A DNA stretch of 64,000 nt, taken from positions 620,001-684,000 of the forward strand of contig JAYJMR010000012.1 in NCBI GenBank assembly GCA_037074705.1, in the 5' to 3' direction. Under the pieces are notes generated by a model. That model worked only from the letters and a program-made list of their open reading frames with translations. It did not search any database and had not been told where the DNA came from. The stretch is from Zhengitettix transpicula. Lineage: Eukaryota; Arthropoda; Insecta; Orthoptera; Tetrigidae. This document shows positions 1 to 12,200 of this stretch, one piece after another (position 1 is the stretch's first letter; each line of letters opens with the position of its first letter). A program made the position numbers and the translations under genes.

Positions 1-3000
1 CCGCACACAGTGTCCCCGCACACAGTGTCCCCGCACACAGTGTCCCTGCACACAGTGTCCCCGCAAACAGTGTCCCCGCACACAGTGTCCCTGCACACAG
101 TGTCCCCGCACACAGTGTCCCTGCACACAGTGTCCCTGCACACAGTGTCCCTGCACACAGTGTCCCTGCACACAGTGTCCCTGCACACAGTGTCTCCGCA
201 CACAGTGTCCCCGCACACAGTGTCCCTGCACACAGTGTCCCCGCACACAGTGTCCCTGCACACAGTGTCCCCGCACACAGTGTCCCTGCACACAGTGTCA
301 TTGCACACAGTGTCCCTGCACACAGTGTCCCCGCACACAGTGTCCCCGCACACAGTGTCCCAGCACACAGTGTTCCCGCACACAGTGTCCCTGCACACAG
401 TCTCCCCGCACACAGTGTCCATGCACACAGTGTCCCTGCACACAGTGTCCCTGCACACAGTGTCCCCGCACACAGTGTCCCCGCACACAGTGTCCCTGCA
501 CACAGTGTCCCCGCACACAGTGTCTCCGCACACAGTGTCCCCGCACTCCGTGTCCCCGCACACAGTGTCCCCGAACACAGTGTCTCCGCACACAGTGTCC
601 CCGCACACAGTGTCCCCGCATTCCGTGTCCCCGCACACAGTGTCCCCGCTCACAGTGTCTCCGCACACAGTGTCCCTGCACACAGTGTACCCGCACACAG
701 TGTCAATGCACACAGTGTCCCTGCACACAGTGTCCCTGCACACAGTGTCGCCGCACACAGTGTCCCTGCACACAGTGTCCCTGCACACAGTGTCCCTGCA
801 CACAGTGTCCCTGCACACAGTGTCCCCGCACACAGTGTCCCCGCACACAGTGTCCCTGCACACAGTGTCCCTGCACACAGTGTCCCCGCACACAGTGACC
901 CTGCACACAGTGTCCCTGCACACAGTGTCCCCGCACTCCGTGTCCCCGCACTTCGTGTCTCCGCACTCCGTGTCCCCGCATTCCGTGTCCCCGCACACAG
1001 TGTCCCCGCACACAGTGTCTCCGCAAACAGTGTCCCTGCACACAGTGTCCCCGCACACAGTGTCCCTGCACACAGTGTCCCCGCACACAGTGTCCCTGCA
1101 CACAGTGTCCCCGCACACAGTGTCCCCGCACTCCGTGTCCCCGCACTCAGTGTCCCCGCACACAGTGCCCCTGCACACAGTGTCCCCGCACACAGTGTCC
1201 CTGCACACAGTGTCCCCGCACTCCGTGTCCCTGCACACAGTGTCCCTGCACACAGTGTCCCTGCACACATTGTCCCCGCACACAGTGTCCCTGCACACAG
1301 TGTCCCCGCACACAGTGTCCCTGCACACAGTGTCCCTGCACACAGTGTCCCTGCACACAGTGTCCCTTCACACAGTGTCCCTGCACACAGTGTCCCTGCA
1401 CACCGTGTCCCCGCACTCCGTGTCCCCGCACTCCGTGTCCCTGCACACAGTGTCCCCGCATTCCGTGTCCCCGCACACAGTGTCCCCGCACACAGTGTCT
1501 CCGCACACAGTGTCCCTGCACACAGTGTCCCCGCACACAGTGTCCCTGCACACAGTGTCCCCGCATTCCGTGTCCCCGCACACAGTGTCCCAGCACACAG
1601 TGTCCCTGCACACAGTGTCCCTGCACACAGTATCCCTGCACACAGTGTCCCCGCACACAGTGTCCCCGCACACAGTGTCCCTGCACACAGTGTCCCTGCA
1701 CACAGTGTCCCCGCAAACAGTGTCCCCGCACACAGTGTCCCTGCACACAGTGTCCCCGCACACAGTGTCCCTGCACACAGTGTCCCTGCACACAGTGTCC
1801 CTGCACACAGTGTCCCTGTACACAGTGTCCCTGCACACAGTGTCTCGGCACACAGTGTCTCCGCACACAGTGTCCCCGCACACAGTGTCCCTGCACACAG
1901 TGTCCCCGCACACAGTGTCTCCGCACTCCGTGTCCCTGCACACAGTGTCCCTGCACACAGTGTCCCCGCACACAGTGTCCCCGCATTCCGTGTCCCCGCA
2001 CACAGTGTCCCTGCACACAGTGTCCCCGCACACAGTGTCCCTGCACACATTGTCCCTGCACACAGTGTCCCTGCACACAGTGTCCCCGCACACAGTGTCC
2101 CTGCACACAGTGTCCCTGCACACAGTGTCCCCGCACACAGTGTCCCGCACACAGTGTCCCCGCACACAGTGTCCCTGCACACAGTGTCCCCGCACACAGT
2201 GTCCCCGCACACAGTGTCCCTGCACACAGTGTCCCTGCACACAGTGTCCCGGCACACAGTGTCCCTGCACACAGTGTCCCCGCACACAGTGTCCCTGCAC
2301 ACAGTCTCCCTGCACACAGTGTCCCTGCACACAGTGTCCCTGCACACAGTGTCCTTGCACACAGTGTCCCCGCACACAGTGTCCCCGCACACAGTGTCCC
2401 CGCACACAGTGTCCCCGCACACAGTGTCCCTGCACACAGTGTCCCCGCATTCCGTGTCCCCGCACACAGTTTCCCTGCACACAGTGTCCCTGCACACAGT
2501 GTCCCCGCACACAGTGTCCCTGCACACAGTGTCCCTGCACACAGTGTCCCCGCACACAGTGTCCCTGCACACAGTGTCCCTGCACACAGTGTCCCCGCAT
2601 TCCGTGTCCCCGCATTCCGTGTTTCCGCACACAGTGTCCCTGCACACAGTGTCCCTGCACACAGTGTCCCCGCACTCCGTGTCCCCGCACTCTGTGTCTC
2701 CGCACTCCGTGTCCCCGCATTCCGTGTCCCCGCACACAGTGTCCCCGCACACAGTGTCTCCGCACACAGTGTCCCTGCACACAGTGTCCCCGCACACAGT
2801 GTCCCTGCACACAGTGTCCCCGCACTCCGTGTCCTCGCACTCCGTGTCCCTGCACACAGTGTCCCCGCATTCCGTGTCCCCGCACACAGTGTCCCTGCAC
2901 ACAGTGTCCCTGCACACAGTGTCCCTGCACACAGTGTCCCCGCACTCCGTGTCCCCGCACTCCGTGTCCCCGCACACAGTGTCCCTGCACACAGTGTCCC

Positions 3001-3990
3001 TGCACACAGTGTCCCTGCACACAGTGTCCCTGCACACAGTGTCCCCGCACACAGTGTCCCTGCACACAGTGTCCCCGCACACAGTGTCCCTGCACACAGT
3101 GTCCCTGCACACAGTGTCCCCGCAAACAGTGTCCCCGCACACAGTGTCCCTGCACACAGTGTCCCCGCACACAGTGTCCCTGCACACAGTGTCCCTGCAC
3201 ACAGTGTCCCTGCACACAGTGTCCCTGCACACAGTGTCCCTGCACACAGTGTCCCTGCACACAGTGTCTCCGCACACAGTGTCCCCGCACACAGTGTCCC
3301 TGCACACAGTGTCCCCGCACACAGTGTCCCTGCACACAGTGTCCCCGCACACAGTGTCCCTGCACACAGTGTCATTGCACACAGTGTCCCTGCACACAGT
3401 GTCCCCGCACACAGTGTCCCCGCACACAGTGTCCCTGCACACAGTGTCCCCGCACACAGTGTCCCTGCACACAGTCTCCCTGCACACAGTGTCCATGCAC
3501 ACAGTGTCCTTGCACACAGTGTCCCTGCACACAGTGTCCCCGCACACAGTGTCCCCGCACACAGTGTCCCTGCACACAGTGTCCCCGCACACAGTGTCTC
3601 CGCACACAGTGTCCCCGCACTCCGTGTCCCCGCACACAGTGTCCCCGAACACAGTGTCTCCGCACACAGTGTCCCCGCACACAGTGTCCCCGCATTCCGT
3701 GTCCCCGCACACAGTGTCCCCGCACACAGTGTCTCCGCACACAGTGTCCCTGCACACAGTGTACCCGCACACAGTGTCAATGCACACAGTGTCCCTGCAC
3801 ACAGTGTCCCTGCACACAGTGTCCTCGCACACAGTGTCCCTGCACACAGTGTCCCTGCACACAGTGTCCCTGCACACAGTGTCCCTGCACACAGTTTCCC
3901 CGCACACAGTGTCCCCGCACACAGTGTCCCTGCACACAGTGTCCCTGCACACAGTGTCCCCGCACACAGTGACCCTGCACACAGTGTAAA
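1..3990. repeat. Internal duplication in array 1, offset about 3074 bp
   Basis: Roughly the first 980 bp of the window recur at about 3060-3990. Shared rare units fix the match: the CAATGCAC unit at 701 and 3775, and the GTGACC unit at 886 and 3960. The offset is 3074 bp, which is 205 units minus the single base lost near 2144. Near the left edge it is one unit shorter (the CCGCAAACAG unit at 61 and 3120). This is an older duplication than the 9-kb one, because the copies differ by scattered substitutions and single-unit gains or losses. Confidence 0.8.
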
Positions 3991-6900
3991 CGCACTCCGT
4001 GTCCCTGCACACAGTGTCCCTGCACACAGTGTCCCAGCACACAGTGTCCCCGCACACAGTGTCCCCGCATTCCGTGTCCCCGCACACAGTGTCCCTGCAC
4101 ACAGTGTCCCCGCACACAGTGTCCCCGCACACAGTGTCCTTGCACACAGTGTCCCTGCACACAGTGTCCCTGCACACTGTGTCCCTGCACACAGTGTCCC
4201 TGCACACAGCGCCCCCGCACTCCGTGTCCCCGCACACAGTGTCCCCGCACACAGTGTCCCCGCACACAGTGTCCCCGCACTCCGTTTCCCCGCACTCCGT
4301 GTCCCCGCACACAGTGTCCCTGCACACAGTGTCCCTGCACACAGTGTCCCCGCACACAGTGTCCCTGCTCACAGTGTCCCTGCACACAGGGTCCCCGCAC
4401 ACAGTGTCCCCGCATTCCGTGTCCCCGCACACAGTGTCCCTGCACACAGTGTCCCTGCACACAGTGTCCCCGCACACAGTGTCTCTGCACACAGTGTCCC
4501 TGCACACAGTGTCCCTGCACAAAGTGTCTCCGCACACAGTGTCCCCGCACACAGTGTCCCTGCACACAGTGTCCCCGCACACAGTGTCCCTGCACACAGT
4601 GTCCCCGCACACAGTGTCCCTGCACACAGTGTCCCTGCACACAGTGTCCCCGCACACAGTGTCCCCGCACACAGTGTCCCCGCACACAGTCTGCCTGCAC
4701 ACAGTGTCCCTGCACACAGTGTCCCCGCACTCCGTGTCCCTGCACACAGTGTCCCTGCACACAGTGTCCCTGCACACAGTGTCCCCGCACACAGTGTCCC
4801 CGCACACAGTGTCCCCGCACACAGTGTCTTCGCACACAGTGTCCCTGCACACAGTGTCCCCGCACACAGTGTCCCTGCACACAGTGTGCCCGCACACAGT
4901 GTCCCTGCACACAGTGTCCCTGCACACAGTGTCCCCGCATTTCGTGTCCCCGCACTCCGTGTCTCCGCACACAGTGTCCCTGCACACAGTGTCCCTGCAC
5001 ACAGTGTCCCTGCACACAGTGTCTCTGCACACAGTGTCCCCGCACTCCGTGTCCCCGCACTCCGTGTCTCCGCACTCCGTGTCCCCGCACTCAGTGTCCC
5101 CGCACACAGTGTCCCTGCACACAGTGTCCCCGCACACAGTTTCCCTTCACACAGTGTCCGCGCACTCCGTGTCCCTGCACACAGTGTCCCTGCACACAGT
5201 GTCCCTGCACACAGTGTCCCCGCACACAGTGTTCCTGCACACACTGTCCCTGCACACAGTGTCCCCGCACACAGTGTCCCTGCACACAGTGTCCCTGCAC
5301 ACAGTGTCCCTGCACACAGTGTCCCTGCACACAGTGTCCCTGCACACAGTGTCCCCGCACTCCGTGTCCCCGCACTCCGTGTCCCTGCACACAGTGTCCC
5401 CGCATTCCGTGTCCCCGCACACAGTGTCCCCGCACACAGTGTCTCCGCACACAGTGTCCCTGCACACAATGTCCCCGCACACAGTGTCCCTGCACACAGT
5501 GTCCCCGCACACAGTGTCTCTGCACACAGTGTCCCCGCATTCCGTGTCCCCGCACACAGTGTCCCTGCATACAGTGTCCCTGCACACAGTGTCCCTGAAC
5601 ACAGTATCCCTGCACACAGTGTCCCCGCACACAGTGTCCCTGCACACAGTGTCCCCGCACTGAGTGTCCCTGCACACAGTGTCCCCGCAAACAGTGCCTC
5701 CGCACACAGTGTCCCCGCACTCCGTGTCCCCGCACACAGTGTCCCCGCACACAGTGTCTCCGCACACAGTGTCCCCGCACACAGTGTCCCCGCATTCCGC
5801 GTCCCCGCACACAGTGTCCCCGCACACAGTGTCTCCGCACACAGTGTCCCTGCACACAGTGTACCCGCACACAGTGTCAATGCACACAGTGTCCCTGCAC
5901 ACAGTGTCCCTGCACACAGTGTCCCCGCACACAGTGTCCCTGCACACAGTGTCCCTGCACACAGTGTCCTTGCACACAGTGTCCCTGCACACAGTGTCCC
6001 CGCACACAGTGTCCCTGCACACAGTGTCCCCGCACTCCGTGTCCCCGCACACAGTGTCCCCGCACACAGTGTCTCCGCACACAGTGTCCCCGCACACAGT
6101 GTCCCCGCATTCCGTGTCCCCGCACACAGTGTCCCCGCACACAGTGTCTCCGCACACAGTGTCCCTGCACACAGTGTACCCGCACACAGTGTCAATGCAC
6201 ACAGTGTCCCTGCACACAGTGTCCCTGCACACAGTGTCCCCGCACACAGTGTCCCTGCACACAGTGTCCCTGCACACAGTGTCCCCGCACACAGTGTCCC
6301 CGCACACAGTGTCCCTGCACACAGTGTCCCCGCACTCCGTGTCCCCGCACTCCGTGTCCCTGCACAAAGTGTCCCCGCATTCCGTGTCCCCGCACACAGT
6401 GTCCCCGCACACAGTGTCTCCGCACACAGTGTCCCTGCACACAATGTCCCCGCACACAGTGTCCCTGCACACAGTGTCCCCGCACACAGTGTCTCTGCAC
6501 ACAGTGTCCCCGCATTCCGTGTCCCCGCACACAGTGTCCCTGCATACAGTGTCCCTGCACACAGTGTCCCTGAACACAGTATCCCTGCACACAGTGTCCC
6601 CGCACACAGTGTCCCTGCACACAGTGTCCCCGCACTGAGTGTCCCTGCACACAGTGTCCCCTCAAACAGTGTCTCCGCACACAGTGTCCCCGCACTCCGT
6701 GTCCCCGCACACAGTGTCCCCGCACACAGTGTCTCCGCACACAGTGTCCCCGCACACAGTGTCTCCGCATTCCGCGTCCCCGCACACAGTGTCCCCGCAC
6801 ACAGTGTCTCCGCACACAGTGTCCCTGCACACAGTGTACCCGCACACAGTGTCAATGCACACAGTGTCCCTGCACACCACAGTGTCCCTGCACACAGTGT

Positions 6901-9221
6901 CCCCGCACACAGTGTCCCTGCACACAGTGTCCCTGCACACAGTGTCCTTGCACACAGTGTCCCTGCACACAGTGTCCCCGCACACAGTGTCCCTGCACAC
7001 AGTGTCCCCGCACTCCGTGTCCCCGCACACAGTGTCCCCGCACACAGTGTCTCCGCACACAGTGTCCCCGCACACAGTGTCCCCGCATTCCGTGTCCCCG
7101 CACACAGTGTCCCCGCACACAGTGTCTCCGCACACAGTGTCCCTGCACACAGTGTACCCGCACACAGTGTCAATGCACACAGTGTCCCTGCACACAGTGT
7201 CCCTGCACACAGTGTCCCCGCACACAGTGTTCCTGCACACAGTGTCCCTGCACACAGTGTCCCCGCACACAGTGTCCCCGCACACAGTGTCCCTGCACAC
7301 AGTGTCCCCGCACTCCGTGTCCCCGCACTCCGTGTCCCTGCACAAAGTGTCCCCGCATTCCGTGTCCCCGCACACAGTGTCCCTGCACACAGTGTCCCTG
7401 CACACAGTGTCCCTGCACACAAGGTCCCCGCACTCCGTGTCCCCGCACTCCGTGTCCCCGCACACAGTGTCCCTGCACACAGTGTCCCTGCACACAGTGT
7501 CCCTGCACACAGTGTCCCTGCACTCAGTGTCTCCGCACACAGTGTCCCTGCACACAGTGTCCCCGCACACAGTGTCCCTGCACACAGTGTCCCTGCACAC
7601 AGTGTCCCTGCACACAGTGTCCCTGCACACAGTGTCCCTGCACACAGTGTCCCCGCACACAGTGTCCCCGCACACAGTGTCCCTGCACACAGTGTCCCCG
7701 CACACAGTGTCCCTGCACACAGTCTCCCTGCACACAGTGTCCATGCACACAGTGTCCCTGCACACAGTGTCCCTGCACACAGTGTCCCCGCAAATAGTGT
7801 CCCCGCACACAGTGTCCCTGCACACAGTGTCCCCGCACACAGTGTCTCCGCACACAGTGTCCCCGCACTCCGTGTCCCCGCACACAGTGTCCCCGCATTC
7901 CGTGTCCCCGCACACAGTGTCCCCGCACACAGTGACCCTGCACACAGTGTAAACGCACTCCGTGTCCCTGCACACAGTGTCCCTGCACACAGTGTCCCGG
8001 CACACAGTGTCCCTGCACACAGTGTCCCCGCATTCCGTGTCCCCGCACACAGTGTCCCTGCACACAGTGTCCCCGCACACAGTGTCCCCGCACACAGTGT
8101 CCTTGCACACAGTGTCCCTGCACACAGTGTCCCTGCACACTGTGTCCCTGCACACAGTGTCCCTGCACACAGCGCCCCCGCACTCCGTGTCCCCGCACAC
8201 AGTGTCCCCGCACACAGTGTCCCCGCACACAGTGTCCCCGCACTCCGTGTCCCCGCACTCCGTGTCCCCGCACACAGTGTCCCTGCACACAGTGTCCCTG
8301 CACACAGGGTCCCCGCACACAGTGTCCCCGCATTCCGTGTCCCCGCACACAGTGTCCCTGCACACAGTGTCCCTGCACACAGTGTCCCCGCACACAGTGT
8401 CTCTGCACACAGTGTCCCTGCACACAGTGTCCCTGCACACAGTGTCTCCGCACACAGTGTCCCCGCACACAGTGTCCCTGCACACAGTGTCCCCGCACAC
8501 AGTGTCCCTCCACACAGTGTCCCCGCACACAGTGTCCCTGCACACAGTGTCCCTGCACACAGTGTCCCCGCACACAGTGTCCCCGCACACAGTGTCCCCG
8601 CACACAGTCTGCCTGCACACAGTGTCCCTGCACACAGTGTCCCCGCACTCCGTGTCCCTGCACACAGTGTCCCTGCACACAGTGTCCCCGCACTCCGTGT
8701 CCCCGCACTCCGTGTCTCCGCACTCCGTGTCCCCGCACTCAGTGTCCCTGCACACAGTGTCCTTGCACACAGTGTCCCCGCACACAGTGTCCCTGCACAC
8801 ACTGTCCCTGCACACAGTGTCCCCGCACACAGTGTCCCTGCACACAATGTCCCTGCACACAGTGTCCCTGTACACAGTGTCCCTGCACACAGTGTCCCTG
8901 CACACAGTGTCCCCGCACTCCGTGTCCCCGCACTCCGTGTCCCTGCACACAGTGTCCCCGCATTCCGTGTCCCCGCACACAGTGTCCCCGCACACAGTGT
9001 CTCCGCACACAGTGTCCCTGCACACAGTGTCCCCGCACACAGTGTCCCTGCACACAGTGTCCCCGCACACAGTGTCTCTGAACACAGTGTCCCCGCATTC
9101 CGTGTCCCCGCACACAGTGTCCCTGCATACAGTGTCCCAGCACACAGTGTCCCTGCACACAGTATCCCTGCACACAGTGTCCCCGCACACAGTGTCCCTG
9201 CACACAGTGTCCCCGCACTGA
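3960..9221. repeat. Higher-order repeat in array 1, offset about 3963 bp
   Basis: A run of rare variant units at 3968-5663 recurs at 7931-9221. Markers are GTGTAAACGCACTCC after a GTGACC unit (3968 and 7931), the CAGCGCCCCCGCACTCC unit (about 4205 and 8170), and a CACTGAGTG unit that ends each segment. The offset of 3963 bp is 264 units plus the 3 bp gained near 6877. The second copy is shorter by several whole units. The same marker set appears again near 17161 inside array 2, as the 9-kb duplication predicts. Confidence 0.75.
5390..7385. repeat. Tandem duplication of 975 bp inside array 1
   Basis: About 1 kb of array (5390-6410) is repeated directly at 6365-7385 with an offset of 975 bp (65 units), becoming 978 bp after the 3-bp gain near 6877. 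The CACTGAGTG unit (about 5655 and 6630), the CATTCCGCG unit and the TGCACAAAGTG unit keep the same order in both. Inside each copy a 315-bp (21-unit) duplication is marked by TGTCAATGCAC at 5875 and 6190, and at 6850 and 7168. The block is reproduced at 14394-16389 in array 2. Confidence 0.8.
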
Positions 9222-12200
9222 GTGTCCCTGCACACAGTGTCCCTGCACACAGTGTCCCCGCAAACAGTGTCTCCGCACACAGTGTCCCCGCACTCCGTGT
9301 CCCCGCACACAGTGTCCCCGCACACAGTGTCTCCGCACACAGTGTCCCCGCACACAGTGTCCCCGCATTCCGTGTCCCCGCACACAGTGTCCCCGCACAC
9401 AGTGTCTCCGCACACAGTGTCCCTGCACACAGTGTACCCGCACACAGTGTCAATGCACACAGTGTCCCTGCACACAGTGTCCCTGCACACAGTGTCCCTG
9501 CACACAGTGTCCCTGCACACAGTGTCCCTGCACACAGTGTCCCCGCACACAGTGTCCCTGCACACAGTGTCCCTGCACACAGTGTCCCTGCACACAGTGT
9601 CCCCGCACACAGTGTCCCCGCACACAGTGTATCTGCACACAGTGTACCCGCACACAGTGTCAATGCACACAGTGTCCCTGCACACAGTGTCCCGGCACAC
9701 AGTGTCCCCGCACACAGTGTCTCTGCACACAGTGTCCCTGCACACAGTGTCCCCGCACACAGTGTCCCTGCACACAGTGTCCCTGCACACAGTGTCCCTG
9801 CACACAGTGTCCCTGCACACAGTGTCCCCGCACACAGTGTCCCTGCACACAGTGTCCCTGCACACATTGTCCCCGCACACAGTGTCCCTGCACACAGTGT
9901 CCATGCACACAGTGTCCCCGCACACAGTGTCCCTGCACACAGTGTCCCTGCACACAGTGTCCCTGCACACAGTGTCCCTGCACACAGTGTCCCTGCACAC
10001 AGTGTCCCAGCACACAGTGTCCCCGCACTCCGTGTCCCCGCACTCCGTGTCCCTGCACACAGTGTCCCCGCATTCCGTGTCCCCGCACACAGTGTCCCCG
10101 CACACAGTGTCTCCGCACACAGTGTCCCTGCACACAGTGTCCCCGCACACAGTGTCCCTGCACACAGTGTCCCCGCACACAGTGTCCCTGCACACAGTGT
10201 CCCCGCACACAGTTTTCCTGCACACAGTGTCCCTGCACACAGTGTCCCCGCAAACAGTGTCCCCGCACACAGTGTCCCTGCACACAGTGTCCCCGCACAC
10301 AGTGTCCCTGCACACAGTGTCCCTGCACACAGTGTCTCCGCTTACAGTGTCCCCGCACACAGTGTGCCTGCACACAGTGTCCCCGCACACAGTGTCCCCG
10401 CACACAGTGTCCCCGCACTGCGTGTCCCTACACACAGTGTCCCCGCATTCCGTGTCCCCGCACTCCGTGTCCCCGCACTCCGTGTCCCTGCATACAGTGT
10501 CCCCGCATTCCGTGTCCCCGCACACAGTGTCCCCGCACACAGTGTCTCCGCACACAGTGTCCCTGCACACAGTGTCCCCGCACACAGTGTCCCTGCACAC
10601 AGTGTCCCCGCACACAGTGTCCCTGCACACAGTGTCCCCGCACACAGTTTTCCTGCACACAGTGTCCCTGCACACAGTGTCCCCGCAAACAGTGTCCCCG
10701 CACACAGTGTCCCTGCACACAGTGTCCCCGCACACAGTGTCCCTGCACACAGTGTCCCTGCACACAGTGTCCCTGCACACAGTGTCCCTGCACACAGTGT
10801 CCCCGCATTCCGTGTCCCTGCACACAGTGTCCCCGAACACAGTGTCCCTGCACACAGTGTCCCCGCACACAGTGTCCCCGCACACAGTGTCCCCGCACAC
10901 AGTCTCCCTGCACACAGTGTCCCTGCACACAGTGTCCCCGCACTCCGTGTCCCTGCACACAGTGTCCCCGCACACAGTGTCGCCGCACACAGTGTCCCTG
11001 CACACAGTGTCCCCGCACAACAGTGTCTCCGCACACAGTGTCCCCGCACACAGTGTCCCTGCTTACAGTGTCCCCGCATTCCGTGTCCCCGCACACAGTG
11101 TCCCCGCACACAGTGTCTCCACACACAGTGTCCCCGCACACAGTGTCCCTGCTTACAGTGTCCCCGCATTCCGTGTCCCCGCACACAGTGTCCCCGCACA
11201 CAGTGTCTCCGCACACAGTGTCCCTGCACACAGTGACCCCGCACACAGTGTCCCCGCACACAGTGTCCCTGCACACAGTGTCCCCGCACACAGTGTCCCT
11301 GCACACAGTGTCCCCGCACACAGTGTCCCTGCACACAGTGTCCCCGCATTCCGTGTCCCCGCACACAGTGTCTCCGCACACAGTGTCTCCGCACACAGTG
11401 TCCCTGCACACGGTGTCCCCGCACACAGTGTTCCTGCACACAGTGTCCTGCACACAGTGTCCCCGCACACAGTGTCCCTGCACTCCGTGTCCCCGCACAC
11501 AGTGTCCCCGCACTCCGTGTCCCCGCACTCCGTGTCCCCGCACACAGTGTCCCTGCACACAGTGTCCCTGCACACAGTGTCCCCGCACACAGTGTCCCTG
11601 CACACAGTGTCCCTGCACACAGTGTCTCCGCACTCCGTGTCCCTGCACACAGTGTCCCCGCACACAGTGTCCCCGCACACAGTGTCCCCGCATTCCGTGT
11701 CCCCGCACACAGTGTCCCTGCACACAGTGTCCCCGCACACAGTGTCCCTGCTCGTTTATTTGTAAATATGTGGCTTTACAATGGAGTTGTGTGTCTCTAC
11801 CTATGTACGGCTTCACGCTGAAGATGCTGACTTCATCTGCTGGTCGCTGGTAACAGTCGTTTAGGAGCTGCAGACGCTCTTCGTCATTTTTTTTATCTTT
11901 TTTTGCTCGATAACTCCTAAATGTGTGTCTTTACAATGGAGTTTTGTGTCTTTACCTTTGAAAGGCTTCACGCTGAAGACGCTGCCGTCATTCGCAGGTC
12001 GCTAGTAACAGTCGTTTAGGAGCTACAGACGTTTTTCTTTTTTATAACTTTTTGCTCGTTTTCTCCTAATTGTTTGTCTGTTCAAGGGAGTTGTGGGTCT
12101 CTTTCAATGGAAGGCATCACGCTGAAGACGCTGACGTCATAATCAAGTCGCTATAATGTCGTTTACGAACTGCAGGCGCTTTTCTTTTGTTTTTTATCAC

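Larger units (their letters stand above)
1..11748. repeat. 15-bp GC-rich minisatellite, array 1 (truncated by the left window edge)
   Basis: About 783 head-to-tail units of CCGCACACAGTGTCC (10 of 15 bases G or C). Unit variants differ at a few fixed places: CCG or CTG at the start, and CACACAG, CACTCCG or CATTCCG in the middle. Only four units depart from 15 bp: one base lost near 2144, three gained near 6877, one gained near 11019 and one lost near 11447. All six reading frames of the unit lack stops (PHTVS, RTQCP and AHSVP forward; GHCVR, DTVCG and TLCAG reverse), so the long open frames here are not evidence of coding. Most of them can only be started at GTG. The array ends where CCCTGC runs into CTCGTTTA of the 152-bp satellite. 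The repeat nature is certain; I do not recognise the family. Confidence 0.98.

Noticed and set aside
4886..11236. A 2116-codon plus-strand frame of AHSVP-type pentapeptides, and similar frames of 400-1800 codons on both strands
   Set aside because: All six frames of the 15-bp unit are stop-free, so such frames are unavoidable. The start codon is GTG, there is no unique flanking sequence, and no frame is preferred.
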